DNA of 64,000 bases from Gordonibacter pamelaeae (lineage in GTDB: Bacteria; Actinomycetota; Coriobacteriia; Coriobacteriales; Eggerthellaceae): the NCBI RefSeq assembly GCF_042665095.1, contig NZ_JBHTBV010000012.1. The stretch is one strand, 5' to 3'. Positions 9,755-17,420 of this stretch are shown piece after piece. Below the pieces are notes generated by a model. It did not search any database, had not been told where the DNA came from, and saw nothing but the letters and a program-made list of their open reading frames with translations. The position numbers and the translations under genes were made by a program. Every line of letters starts with the position of its first letter. The first letter of the stretch is position 1.

Positions 9755-10177
9755 ATGCTCGTACCTAAGCGCGTCAAGCACCGCAAGGTGCAGCGTGGTT
9801 CCATGAAGGGCAAGGCCAAGGGCGGCACCCGGCTGAACCACGGCACGTGGGGCATCCAGGCGCTCGAGGCGCACTGGATCACCAACCGCCAGATCGAGGC
9901 AGCCCGTATCGCCATGACCCGTCACATGAAGCGTGGCGGCAAGGTGTGGATCACGATCTTCCCCGACAAGCCTATCACGCAGAAGCCGGCAGAAACCCGC
10001 ATGGGTTCCGGCAAGGGCAACCCCGAGGCATGGGTCGCCGTCGTCAAGCCCGGCCGCATCATGTTCGAGATCGACGGTGTCGACGAGGAGACCGCCAAGG
10101 AAGCTCTGCGTCTCGCCATCAACAAGTTGCCCATCAAGTGCAAGATTGTTTCCAAGGAAACGGAAGGGCAGGAATAA
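9755..10177 (+). CDS. rplP: 50S ribosomal protein L16
   Basis: Large-subunit protein uL16, 140 aa. The MLVPKRVKHRKVQRG start and the conserved PEAWVAVVKPGRIMFE segment are present. The ATG immediately follows the rpsC stop, implying translational coupling. Confidence 0.98.
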   Translation: MLVPKRVKHRKVQRGSMKGKAKGGTRLNHGTWGIQALEAHWITNRQIEAARIAMTRHMKRGGKVWITIFPDKPITQKPAETRMGSGKGNPEAWVAVVKPGRIMFEIDGVDEETAKEALRLAINKLPIKCKIVSKETEGQE

Positions 10178-10372
10178 ATGAAAGCAGCAGAGATCCGTGA
10201 GCTTTCTGCCGACGATTTGCAGGCGAAACTCAAAGAAGCGCGCGCGGAGCTTTTCAATCTGCGCTTCCAGATGGCCACGAGCCAGCTCGACAACACCGCC
10301 CGCGTGGGTCAGGTCAAAAAGGACATCGCCCGCATCCAGACCGAGATGCGTGCCCGCGAGCTGAACGCCTAG
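10178..10372 (+). CDS. rpmC: 50S ribosomal protein L29
   Basis: Large-subunit protein uL29, 64 aa, two helices near the tunnel exit. LNLRFQ-type sequence (ELFNLRFQMATSQLDNTARV) identifies it. It abuts rplP with no gap. Confidence 0.97.
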   Translation: MKAAEIRELSADDLQAKLKEARAELFNLRFQMATSQLDNTARVGQVKKDIARIQTEMRARELNA

Positions 10373-10397
10373 AGCGCGGATAAGGAAGGTTATATAC

Positions 10398-10658
10398 ATG
10401 AGTGAAGATCGTAACTCCCGCAAGGTCCGCCAGGGCACCGTGGTGAGCGCCGTCAACGACAAGACCTGCGTCGTGCAAGTCAAGGAGCGCAAGCCGCATC
10501 CCGTGTACGGCAAGATGATGACGACCACGAAGAAGTTCCACGCCCACGACGAGAACAACGAGGCCGGCGTCGGCGACACCGTGCGCATCATGGAGACGCG
10601 CCCGCTGTCCAAGATGAAGCGCTGGCGTCTGATCGAGATCGTGGAAAAGGCCAAATAG
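10398..10658 (+). CDS. rpsQ: 30S ribosomal protein S17
   Basis: Small-subunit protein uS17, 86 aa, an OB-fold 16S rRNA binder. The RQGTVVSAVNDKTCVV start and the GDTVRIMETRPLSKMKRW motif are characteristic. AAGGAAGG precedes the ATG. Confidence 0.97.
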   Translation: MSEDRNSRKVRQGTVVSAVNDKTCVVQVKERKPHPVYGKMMTTTKKFHAHDENNEAGVGDTVRIMETRPLSKMKRWRLIEIVEKAK

Positions 10659-10706
10659 CCTGCGTGCTCGCATGCATGCCCGTAAGAGGAAAGTTAGGTT
10701 ACAGCA

Positions 10707-11075
10707 ATGATTCAGATGCAAACCATGCTCGCAGTGGCCGACAACTCCGGCGCTCGCAAGGTGCAGTGCATCAAGGTCCTCGGCGGCTCCAAGCGCCGTT
10801 ACGCGGGCCTCGGTGACGTGATCATCTGCAGCGTGAAGGAAGCGGCGCCCAACGGCAACGTCAAGAAGGGCGAGGTCGTGCGCTGCGTCGTCGTGCGCGT
10901 GAAGAAGGAAGTCCGCCGCCCCGACGGCAGCTACATCAAGTTCGACCAGAACGCCGCCGTGCTCATCAACAACGACGGCGCGCCCCGCGGCACCCGCATC
11001 TTCGGGCCCGTTGCCCGCGAGCTGCGCGACAAGAAGTACATGAAGATCGTGTCTCTGGCACCGGAAACGCTGTAG
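10707..11075 (+). CDS. rplN: 50S ribosomal protein L14
   Basis: Large-subunit protein uL14, 122 aa, the usual length. It has the MIQMQTMLAVADNSGARK start and the C-terminal RGTRIFGPVARELR motif. A 48-base spacer separates it from rpsQ. Confidence 0.98.
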   Translation: MIQMQTMLAVADNSGARKVQCIKVLGGSKRRYAGLGDVIICSVKEAAPNGNVKKGEVVRCVVVRVKKEVRRPDGSYIKFDQNAAVLINNDGAPRGTRIFGPVARELRDKKYMKIVSLAPETL

Positions 11076-11091
11076 GGGAGGTGTGCGTAAT

Positions 11092-11415
11092 ATGAGTGGT
11101 ATGAACATCAAGAAGGGCGACAAGGTCAAGGTTCTGTCCGGCAAGGACAAGGGCAAGGAGGGCGTCGTGCTGCGCGCGCTTCCGCAGAAGGAGCGCGTGG
11201 TGGTGGAGAAGGTCAACATGATCAAGAAGGCCATGCGCCCCACGCAGCAGAACCCGCAGGGCGGCATCTCCACCATGGAGGCCCCCATCCACGTGTCCAA
11301 CGTCATGGTCATCTGCCCCGAGTGCAAGCAGCCCACGCGTACGGGCAAGAAGCGCGACGAGAACGGCAAGAAGATCCGCGTCTGCAAGAAGTGCGGCAAG
11401 GACATCGACAAATAG
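11092..11415 (+). CDS. rplX: 50S ribosomal protein L24
   Basis: Large-subunit protein uL24, 107 aa, an assembly initiator. The KOW motif KKGDKVKVLSGKDKGKEG is at the N-terminus, and CPEC-x-CKKCGK cysteines near the C-terminus suggest a zinc ribbon. The ATG at 11092 is preferred over an in-frame GTG at 11083, since GGGGAGG lies just before the GTG, at proper distance for the ATG. Confidence 0.95.
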   Translation: MSGMNIKKGDKVKVLSGKDKGKEGVVLRALPQKERVVVEKVNMIKKAMRPTQQNPQGGISTMEAPIHVSNVMVICPECKQPTRTGKKRDENGKKIRVCKKCGKDIDK

Positions 11416-11427
11416 CAAGCCTGCGGG

Positions 11428-11491
11428 CGCTGCGCGCCGCCACGGCGCGCAGCGCGGCAACCGCATGAACATGACCCCGGCACCGCCGGGG
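11428..11491 (+). promoter_or_regulatory. Two stem-loops in the rplX-rplE spacer
   Basis: The first is an 11-bp perfect stem (CGCTGCGCGCC with GGCGCGCAGCG, loop GCCAC, 11428-11454). The second is a 7-bp stem (CCCCGGC with GCCGGGG, 11475-11491). Neither is followed by a T-run, so they are not obvious terminators. In E. coli the spc operon is regulated by S8 binding close to the L5 start; a similar role here is only an idea. Confidence 0.5.
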
Positions 11492-11537
11492 ACGCCGGGT
11501 CGGAAATCCTGCGTTTAATTCATCGAAAGGAAACGAA

Positions 11538-12086
11538 ATGACCGCTCCTCGCCTGAAGGAACAGTACAAGACCGAGATCGTGCCCAAGCTCGAGCAGGAG
11601 CTCGGCATCAAGAACATCAACGAGGTCCCGCGCCTCGAGAAGATCGTCGTGAACATGGGCGTGGGCGCCGCAGCCTCCGACTCGAAGCTGCTCGACGCCG
11701 CCATGGCCGATCTGCGCACCATCACGGGCCAGCAGCCCTGCGTCACGCGCGCCAAGAAGTCCATCGCCGGCTTCCACCTGCGCGAGGGCCAGGCCATCGG
11801 CTGCAAGGTCACGCTGCGCGGCGACCGCATGTGGGAGTTCCTGGACCGCCTGCTGGCGACCGCCCTCCCGCGCGTCCGCGACTTCCGCGGCATCTCGCCG
11901 AAGAGCTTCGACGGCCGCGGCAACTACACGATGGGCATCACCGAGCAGCTGATCTTCCCGGAGATCGACTACGACAAGATCGACCGCACGCGCGGTATGG
12001 ATATCACGGTCGTCACGACCGCGGACAACAACGAGGACGCCTTCGCGCTGCTCTCCGCGCTGGGCTTCCCCTTCAAGGACAAGTAG
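11538..12086 (+). CDS. rplE: 50S ribosomal protein L5
   Basis: Large-subunit protein uL5, 182 aa, part of the central protuberance, contacting 5S rRNA and P-site tRNA. The KIVVNMGVG, GLR-like FRGISPKSFDGRGNYTMGI and EIDYDKI blocks are present. The ATG is preceded by GAAAGGAAA. It follows a 122-base spacer with two hairpins. Confidence 0.97.
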   Translation: MTAPRLKEQYKTEIVPKLEQELGIKNINEVPRLEKIVVNMGVGAAASDSKLLDAAMADLRTITGQQPCVTRAKKSIAGFHLREGQAIGCKVTLRGDRMWEFLDRLLATALPRVRDFRGISPKSFDGRGNYTMGITEQLIFPEIDYDKIDRTRGMDITVVTTADNNEDAFALLSALGFPFKDK

Positions 12087-12113
12087 GTTGCTTGATCCCA
12101 CGATGGTACTTGC

Positions 12114-12133
12114 ACCCGCGCGCGAGCGCGGGT
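12114..12133 (+). promoter_or_regulatory. 8-bp stem-loop in the rplE-rpsN spacer
   Basis: ACCCGCGC and GCGCGGGT around a GCGA tetraloop, 25 bases before the rpsN start. It is possibly a processing or mRNA-stability element; function unknown. Confidence 0.45.
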
Positions 12134-12157
12134 CGAGGATAGGAAAGAAGGAATTGC

Positions 12158-12343
12158 ATGGCTAAGAAATCGATGATCGCCAAGGCGAAGCGCGAGCCGA
12201 AGTTCTCGACGCGCCAGCACAACCGCTGCACGCGTTGCGGACGCCCCCGCGCTTACTACCGCAAGTTCGGCCTGTGCCGCGTGTGCCTGCGCGAGCTGGC
12301 CAACAAAGGCGAACTGCCCGGCGTGACCAAGTCTTCGTGGTAA
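12158..12343 (+). CDS. rpsN: 30S ribosomal protein S14, zinc-binding type
   Basis: Small-subunit protein uS14 type Z, 61 aa. The two CxxC pairs (CTRCGRPR and CRVCLRELA) bind zinc, which distinguishes this short form from the about 100-aa zinc-free form. AAAGAAGG lies upstream. Confidence 0.97.
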   Translation: MAKKSMIAKAKREPKFSTRQHNRCTRCGRPRAYYRKFGLCRVCLRELANKGELPGVTKSSW

Positions 12344-12454
12344 GCCGCCAGACTCAAGTCACGTTCAAGGGTGTGCCCGCGTAGAAGGCGGAGGCGTTAC
12401 GGGCGCCGACGAACCGTGCGCGCGGCTCATCACGGACCAAAGGAGAACAGAACC

Positions 12455-12853
12455 ATGACCATGACCGACCCCATCGCAGACATGCTTACGCGCGTGCGTA
12501 ACGCAAACTCTGCCGGCAAGCAGACGGTTTCCATGCCGTCGAGCAAGAAGCTTGTCGAGATAGCCCGCATCATGCAGGAAGAGGGCTACATCCAGCGCTA
12601 CGACGTCGTCGAGGGCGAGCCCCGCGCGACGCTGGAGATCGTGCTGAAGTACGGCGACAAGAAGGCCAAGACCATCCGCGGCATCAAGCGCATCTCGAAG
12701 CCCGGCCTGCGTATCTACGCGGGCAAGGACGAGCTGCCCCGGGTGCTCGGCGGACTCGGCACCGCAATCATCTCGACGAGCCTCGGCGTGATGACCGACC
12801 GCGACGCCCGCAAAAAGGGCGTTGGCGGCGAAGTCATCGCGTACGTGTGGTAG
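12455..12853 (+). CDS. rpsH: 30S ribosomal protein S8
   Basis: Small-subunit protein uS8, 132 aa, a 16S rRNA binder and, in E. coli, translational regulator of the spc operon. DPIADMLTRVRNA at the N-terminus and the C-terminal STSLGVMTDRDARKKGVGGE identify it. The start at 12455 follows AAAGGAG; a longer in-frame start at 12371 adds an Arg-rich non-conserved leader and is rejected. Confidence 0.97.
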   Translation: MTMTDPIADMLTRVRNANSAGKQTVSMPSSKKLVEIARIMQEEGYIQRYDVVEGEPRATLEIVLKYGDKKAKTIRGIKRISKPGLRIYAGKDELPRVLGGLGTAIISTSLGVMTDRDARKKGVGGEVIAYVW

Positions 12854-12872
12854 GAAAGGGAGGTAGGTAGAT

Positions 12873-13415
12873 ATGTCTCGTATCGGCAAACAGCCCATCA
12901 CCGTTCCTGCCGGCGTCGACGTTACCATCGACGGCACCACCGTGACGGTCAAGGGCCCGAAGGGCGAGCTCACCCGCAGCTTCCCCGAGATCATGATCAT
13001 CAAGCGCGAGGGCGACGACATCATCGTCGAGCGCCCGGACGACAGCCGCGACGCGAAGGCCTTCCACGGCCTCGTGCGCACGCTCATCGCGAACATGGTC
13101 GAGGGCACCGCGAACGGCTTCTCCAAGAAGCTCCAGCTCGTGGGCGTCGGCTACCGTGCCGCGCTCAAGGGCAAGGACCTGGAGATGCAGCTCGGCTTCT
13201 CTCATCCCGTGCTCGTGGAGGCGCCGGAGAACATCACGTTCGAGGTCCCGAGCCAAACCGAGATCATCGTGTCCGGCCCCAGCAAGGAGCAGGTCGGCCA
13301 GGTGGCGGCGAACATCCGCAAGTGGCGCAAGCCGGAGCCCTACAAGGGCAAGGGCATTCGCTACGAGGGCGAGCATGTGCGTCGCAAGCTGGGCAAGGCC
13401 GCCAAGGGCGACTAA
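12873..13415 (+). CDS. rplF: 50S ribosomal protein L6
   Basis: Large-subunit protein uL6, 180 aa, made of two similar domains. SRIGKQPITVP start and the C-terminal RKWRKPEPYKGKGIRYEGE signature are intact. AAGGGAGG precedes the ATG. Confidence 0.98.
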   Translation: MSRIGKQPITVPAGVDVTIDGTTVTVKGPKGELTRSFPEIMIIKREGDDIIVERPDDSRDAKAFHGLVRTLIANMVEGTANGFSKKLQLVGVGYRAALKGKDLEMQLGFSHPVLVEAPENITFEVPSQTEIIVSGPSKEQVGQVAANIRKWRKPEPYKGKGIRYEGEHVRRKLGKAAKGD

Positions 13416-13455
13416 CGTTTGAGCCTCTACACGGTTTGAGATCGAAGGGATAATC

Positions 13456-13824
13456 ATGAACAAGCTTCAGAAGAAACAAGCCGGGTTGGCTCGCCGCCAT
13501 CGCCGCGTGCGCGGCAAGGTTTCCGGCACGGCGGCGCGTCCGCGCCTGTGCGTCACGCGCAGCAACAACAACATCTACGTCCAGCTCGTCGACGACGTCG
13601 CCAGCAAGACCATCTGCGGCGTGTCCACGCTCGGTGCCGAGTTCAAGGCCACGGGCAAGAAGGGCGGCACCGTCGAGGGCGCGGCTGCCCTCGGCGAGAT
13701 CGTCGGCAAGAAGGCGCAGGAGAACGGCGTCACGGAGGTCGTGTTCGACCGTGGCGGTCATCTGTATCACGGGCGCGTGCAGGCTCTGGCCGATGCGGCT
13801 CGCGAAGCCGGCCTGAAATTCTAG
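13456..13824 (+). CDS. rplR: 50S ribosomal protein L18
   Basis: Large-subunit protein uL18, 122 aa, a 5S rRNA binder. RHRRVRGKVSGTAARPRLCV and the C-terminal FDRGGHLYHGRVQALADAAR motif are typical. Confidence 0.97.
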   Translation: MNKLQKKQAGLARRHRRVRGKVSGTAARPRLCVTRSNNNIYVQLVDDVASKTICGVSTLGAEFKATGKKGGTVEGAAALGEIVGKKAQENGVTEVVFDRGGHLYHGRVQALADAAREAGLKF

Positions 13825-13839
13825 AAGGGGTTAAAGCTT

Positions 13840-14370
13840 ATGGCTCGTAACAAGCAGCAGAACGACGCCGGGGTTCCCGAGCTCCAGGAGCGCGTCGTCT
13901 ACATCAACCGCGTGTCCAAGGTCGTCAAGGGCGGCCGCCGCTTCGCGCTCACCGCGCTCGTGGTCGTCGGCGACGGCAACGGCCGCGTCGGCGTGGGCAT
14001 GGGCAAGTCCCAGGAAGTGCCCATCGCCATCAAGAAGGGCGTCGAGGACGCGAAGAAGAACATGTTCACCGTGCCGCTGACGCCCGAGAAGACGCTGCCG
14101 CATGAGATCATGGGCATCTACGGCGCTGGCCGCGTGCTCATCAAGCCGGCCACGCCCGGTACCGGCGTTATCGCCGGCGGCCCGGTGCGCGCCATCATGG
14201 AGCTCGCCGGCGTGACCGACGTGCTCACGAAGTCTCTCGGCACGAATAACGCCATGAACATCGTGAAGGCGGCCGCCGAGGGCCTCAAGAACATGGAGAG
14301 CCCCGAGCAGGTGGCCGCGCGCCGCGACACGTCCGTCGCGAAGATCTACGGCTGGAAGGAGAAGGAGTAA
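13840..14370 (+). CDS. rpsE: 30S ribosomal protein S5
   Basis: Small-subunit protein uS5, 176 aa, involved in decoding fidelity. The dsRNA-binding N-terminal domain contains RVSKVVKGGRRFALTALVVV and the GAGRV-GTGVIAGGPVRAI region follows. AGGGG lies upstream. Its TAA overlaps the rpmD ATG by one base. Confidence 0.98.
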   Translation: MARNKQQNDAGVPELQERVVYINRVSKVVKGGRRFALTALVVVGDGNGRVGVGMGKSQEVPIAIKKGVEDAKKNMFTVPLTPEKTLPHEIMGIYGAGRVLIKPATPGTGVIAGGPVRAIMELAGVTDVLTKSLGTNNAMNIVKAAAEGLKNMESPEQVAARRDTSVAKIYGWKEKE

Positions 14371-14561
14371 TGGCAGACGCGAAGAAGACGCTGCGCATCA
14401 CCCAGGTGAAGAGCTCCGTCGGCCGCAAAGCCGACCAGGGCCAGACGCTGCGTGCGCTCGGCCTCGGCAAGATCGGCCGTACGGTCGACCAGGTGGACAA
14501 CGACTGCGTGCGCGGCATGATCTTCAAGGTCAAGCACCTCGTGCAGGTCGAAGAGCTGTAA
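14370..14561 (+). CDS. rpmD: 50S ribosomal protein L30
   Basis: Large-subunit protein uL30, 63 aa. LRITQVKSSVGRKADQGQTL and the LGLGKIGRTVD motif identify it. The start overlaps the rpsE stop by one base (TAATG), implying coupled translation. Confidence 0.96.
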   Translation: MADAKKTLRITQVKSSVGRKADQGQTLRALGLGKIGRTVDQVDNDCVRGMIFKVKHLVQVEEL

Positions 14562-14576
14562 ATCATCGAAGATATG

Positions 14577-14718
14577 CGCGCCGCCTCCGGGCGGCGCGTG
14601 TTATCATACTCGATTGTGAATCATCGCCGCCTCCGCGGCGTGATCGCGTTTCCGCCAAGGGCGGAACGCATAACGGAAGTTAGCTGGCGGCGAGCTGCCA
14701 GCGCGGGCCGCAGGCCCG
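14577..14718 (+). promoter_or_regulatory. Array of five stem-loops between rpmD and rplO
   Basis: The 183-base spacer holds five successive inverted repeats. They are 14577-14598 (9 bp, loop TCCG), 14625-14640 (6 bp), 14650-14666 (7 bp), 14683-14702 (6 bp or more) and 14704-14718 (6 bp). Only the first is followed by a weakly T-rich tail. The rest of the operon is tightly packed, so this block stands out. It could attenuate rplO-secY expression or be an RNA processing or protein-binding region. Confidence 0.7.
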
Positions 14719-14744
14719 TTTGCGACTGAGAAGGAGTCACAACC

Positions 14745-15194
14745 ATGGAATTGAAGGATCTCAAGCCGGCCGAGGGTTCCACCCATTCCCGCAAGCGCGT
14801 GGGCCGCGGTCCCGCCTCCGGCACGGGCAAGACGTCCGGCCGCGGCATGAACGGCCAGAAGTCCCGCGCTGGCGGCGGCAAGGGCGTCGGCTTCGAGGGC
14901 GGCCAGACCCCGCTCGCGCGCCGTCTGCCGAAGCTCCCCGGCTTCAAGAACATCAACCATGTGGAGTACCTGCCTGTCAACGTGAGCCGTCTCGACGAGA
15001 AGTTCGAGGCCGGCGACGTGGTCGACGGCGAGAGCCTGAAGGCCAAGGGCATCATCAAGCATGCCGACGCGCTGGTGAAGGTGCTCGGCGACGGCGACCT
15101 GACCAAGGCGCTCACGGTCAAGGTCGATAAGGTTTCTGCTTCGGCCAAGGCGAAGATCGAAGCAGCTGGAGGAAAGGTCGAAGAGCCTTGCTAA
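14745..15194 (+). CDS. rplO: 50S ribosomal protein L15
   Basis: Large-subunit protein uL15, 149 aa. The Gly-rich N-terminus with KRVGRGPASGTGKTSGRG and the GFEGGQTPLARRLPK motif are characteristic. AAGGAG precedes the start. The stop overlaps the secY start by 7 bases. Confidence 0.98.
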   Translation: MELKDLKPAEGSTHSRKRVGRGPASGTGKTSGRGMNGQKSRAGGGKGVGFEGGQTPLARRLPKLPGFKNINHVEYLPVNVSRLDEKFEAGDVVDGESLKAKGIIKHADALVKVLGDGDLTKALTVKVDKVSASAKAKIEAAGGKVEEPC

Positions 15195-16468
15195 GCTCGA
15201 TCATCGATGCGTTCAAGGTACCGGAGCTGCGTAAGAAGATCCTCTTCACGCTGGCTATCCTCGCACTGTACCGCTTCGGCGCGTACGTGCCGGTGCCGGG
15301 CATCCCGTTCAACGAGTTCGCGAATTCGTTCCAGGATTCGGGCGTGTCCATGACGATGCTCGACCTGTTCACGGGCGGCGCGCTGTCGAACTTCTCGGTG
15401 TTCTCGCTGGGCATCATGCCCTACATCACGGCCTCCATCATCATGCAGCTCATGCAGGGCGTCATTCCCGCCGTGGGCCGCTGGGCGAAGGAGGGCGACG
15501 CGGGTCGCAAGAAGATCACGCAGGTGACGCGTTACCTGACGCTGGGCCTCGGCCTCATCAACGCGGTGGGCTACCTGTTCCTGTTCAAGTCGCCGGCGTA
15601 CGGCGTGGTGTTCAGCACGGAGGTTCCCGAGCTGCTCACCGACTTCATCGTCGTGTTCACGCTCGTGGCGGGCACCGCGTTTATCATGTGGATGGGCGAG
15701 CTCATCACGCAGCGCGGCATCGGCAACGGCATGTCGCTCATCATCTTCGTGAGCATCGTGTCGCGCGTGCCGAGCGCCATCTTCTCGTCGGTGAACCTGA
15801 CGGCGGATTTGGGCATGGGCATTGCCATCACGGCGCTCATCATCCTCGTGGTGCTGGCGTGCATCCCCGCGATCATCTTCGTGGAGCGCGCGCAGCGTCG
15901 CATCCCCGTTAACTACGCCAAGCGCGTGCAGGGGCGCAAGATGATGGGCGGCCAGTCCACGTACATCCCCCTGAAGGTGAACGCGGCGGGCGTCATCCCC
16001 ATCATCTTCGCAAGCTGCCTGATCTACTTCCCGGCGCAGCTGGCGGCGCTCTTCAACATCGAGTGGCTCACGAACGTGGCCAACGCGATGTCGACGGGCT
16101 GGATCAACTGGATCCTCACGGTGCTCTTGATCGTGTTCTTCGCGTACTTCTACACCTCCATGGTGTTCAACCCCGAGGACACGGCCGACAACCTGCGCAA
16201 GCAGGGCGGCTTCATCCCCGGCGTGCGCCCGGGCACGGCCACGGTCACCTACATCAAGAACGTGCTGCACCGCGTGACGCTGCCCGGCGGCATCTTCATC
16301 GCCGCCATCGCGGTCGTGCCGTCCATCGTGTTCTTCTTCACCGGCAACACGCTCATCCAGGCGTTCGGCGGCACCTCGATCCTCATCATGATCGGCGTGG
16401 CCCTCGACACCATGAGCAAGGTGGAGAGCCAGCTGAAGATGCACAACTACGACGGCTTCTTCAAGTAG
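15188..16468 (+). CDS. secY: Protein translocase subunit SecY
   Basis: Central channel of the Sec translocon in the cytoplasmic membrane, 426 aa with ten predicted membrane segments. The N-terminal PVPGIPFNEF-like segment, the YITASIIMQLMQG block and the loop QGGFIPGVRPG are all typical. The start is a TTG at 15188 overlapping the end of rplO by 7 bases, which gives the expected LSSIIDAFKVPELRKK N-terminus. It is the last gene of the operon, closed by a strong terminator; in most bacteria adk and map follow directly. Confidence 0.97.
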   Translation: MLSSIIDAFKVPELRKKILFTLAILALYRFGAYVPVPGIPFNEFANSFQDSGVSMTMLDLFTGGALSNFSVFSLGIMPYITASIIMQLMQGVIPAVGRWAKEGDAGRKKITQVTRYLTLGLGLINAVGYLFLFKSPAYGVVFSTEVPELLTDFIVVFTLVAGTAFIMWMGELITQRGIGNGMSLIIFVSIVSRVPSAIFSSVNLTADLGMGIAITALIILVVLACIPAIIFVERAQRRIPVNYAKRVQGRKMMGGQSTYIPLKVNAAGVIPIIFASCLIYFPAQLAALFNIEWLTNVANAMSTGWINWILTVLLIVFFAYFYTSMVFNPEDTADNLRKQGGFIPGVRPGTATVTYIKNVLHRVTLPGGIFIAAIAVVPSIVFFFTGNTLIQAFGGTSILIMIGVALDTMSKVESQLKMHNYDGFFK

Positions 16469-16495
16469 GGAAGCATCGAAAGAACGGCGAACTGC

Positions 16496-16530
16496 GCATC
16501 GGCGGCCCTCGGGCCGCCGATGCTGGTTTT
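16496..16530 (+). terminator. Rho-independent terminator of the ribosomal operon
   Basis: Perfect 13-bp GC-rich inverted repeat (left arm 16496-16508, right arm 16511-16523) followed by TGGTTTT. It ends the rplB-secY transcript. Confidence 0.9.
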
Positions 16531-16582
16531 CAGGGCCGGTGTCGAAAGCTCCACCTGCGCAGGGACTCCTGCATTCCTTCTC

Positions 16583-16645
16583 GGGCAACGGCGCCAGTTG
16601 CCCTTGCCTCGCGCGGGCCGCTATCGTCTCGGGAGCGGCCCGCGC
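16583..16645. other. Two further stem-loops downstream of secY
   Basis: GGGCAAC and GTTGCCC at 16583-16603, and a perfect 12-bp pair at 16611-16622 and 16634-16645. Neither is followed by a clear T-run. They could act as back-up terminators or be scars of earlier insertions. Confidence 0.4.
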
Positions 16646-16740
16646 GTTCTCGCTTGCCCGCAGCGGCCTCCCTAGCCTTCATTTTCTATCAAGAACGGCG
16701 ACTTCCCGTTCACGAGGGACAACAGCAGGCAGGCCTGGCG

Positions 16741-16962
16741 TCAGATCGTCTCCGCCCCGTCGCCGTCGTCGCCGATTGGGGCGTTCTCCACGAGGGTGAG
16801 CAGCTCCTCGCGCGAGCTCACGCCCAGCTTGCGGTATATCTTGTAGGTGTGCGACTTCACCGTGTGGGGCGAGATGTAGAGCTTGTCCTGGATGTAGGCG
16901 GTGCCGCGGCCCTTGGCCAGCAGGTCGAACACCTCTATCTCGCGGGCGGACAGGTCTTCAGA
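16741..16962 (-). pseudogene. Truncated LuxR-family regulator (HTH domain only)
   Basis: The frame encodes a complete LuxR-type helix-turn-helix (LSAREIEVFDLLAKGRG, then YISPHTVKSHTYKIYRKLGV) and a normal C-terminus. Upstream of about 16962 the sequence stops resembling a regulator and runs into an unrelated fragment on the other strand. The N-terminal sensor or membrane part expected for Eggerthellaceae LuxR proteins is missing. An ATG at 17055 could make a 104-aa product with a nonsense N-terminus, but there is no good ribosome-binding site. Most likely a remnant. Confidence 0.7.
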
Positions 16963-16964
16963 AC

Positions 16965-17297
16965 AAGCCGTTCGTGGCCAGCGCGGGGCTGCAGGCGGCC
17001 TACCCTTGGATGGGGTAGGGGGAAGACGACCCCTTCCTGAAGTGCGCGAAGGCATTCGGCGGCGATGCGGCGGCGGTGCGCGACTGGGCGGCGGGCGCGG
17101 GGATTCCCTGCGACTTCAACCCGGCCGTCCCGAGCGCGGCGTTCCCGTGCGCGTTCGTGCCGGCAGTGCGGGAGGCATGCCCGTCCGCGGTGCTCGGCGA
17201 GAGCGCGAACGTGCTGGAGCAGCAGCCCGACGGCTCGTTCTGCATGAGGGAAGTGGGCCTGCGGGAGCTTGCCATCCTCGACTCCAGGAAATATTGA
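16965..17297 (+). pseudogene. C-terminal gene remnant with internal stop, unidentified
   Basis: The + frame reads NKPFVASAGLQAAYPWMG, then an in-frame TAG at 17016-17018, then continues to a TGA at 17295 with ordinary codon use (GEDDPFLKCAKAFGG onward). There is no start codon with ribosome-binding site before the first part. It looks like the 3' part of a decayed gene joined at about 16960 to the LuxR remnant. The original function was not recognised. Its last codons overlap the first TetR operator. Confidence 0.5.
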
Positions 17298-17313
17298 GTC
17301 CAAACTCAATATT
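17290..17313. promoter_or_regulatory. Operator 1 for the adjacent TetR regulator
   Basis: Perfect inverted repeat AATATTGAGT-CCAA-ACTCAATATT (10-bp arms). Its core TGAGTCCAAACTCA matches two further cores at 17346-17359 and 17364-17377. It lies just upstream of the tetR -35 box. Confidence 0.75.
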
Positions 17314-17317
17314 TCTC

Positions 17318-17346
17318 TTTACAAACGACACAAACGGTCGTAAGAT
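17318..17346 (+). promoter_or_regulatory. Promoter of the TetR gene
   Basis: TTTACA at 17318-17323 and TAAGAT at 17341-17346 with a 17-bp spacer. It is bracketed by operator 1 upstream and operators 2/3 downstream, so a bound repressor would block it. Confidence 0.75.
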
Positions 17347-17377
17347 GAGTCCGAACTCAAAATTGAGTTCGGACTCA
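17346..17377. promoter_or_regulatory. Operators 2 and 3 for the TetR regulator (32-bp palindrome)
   Basis: A 15-bp arm, 2-bp centre, 15-bp arm inverted repeat. Each arm is itself a near-palindromic core: TGAGTCCGAACTCA and TGAGTTCGGACTCA. It begins at the last base of the -10 box and covers the transcription start, the classical position for autorepression. Confidence 0.78.
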
Positions 17378-17420
17378 ATATAGGATCGGGACGGTGTGGG
17401 GCCGTAGCTGGAGGATGCGT

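Noticed and set aside
14577..14718. CRISPR array or tandem repeat
   Set aside because: The hairpins differ in sequence and have no constant repeat-spacer periodicity. No CRISPR-like array was seen anywhere in the window.
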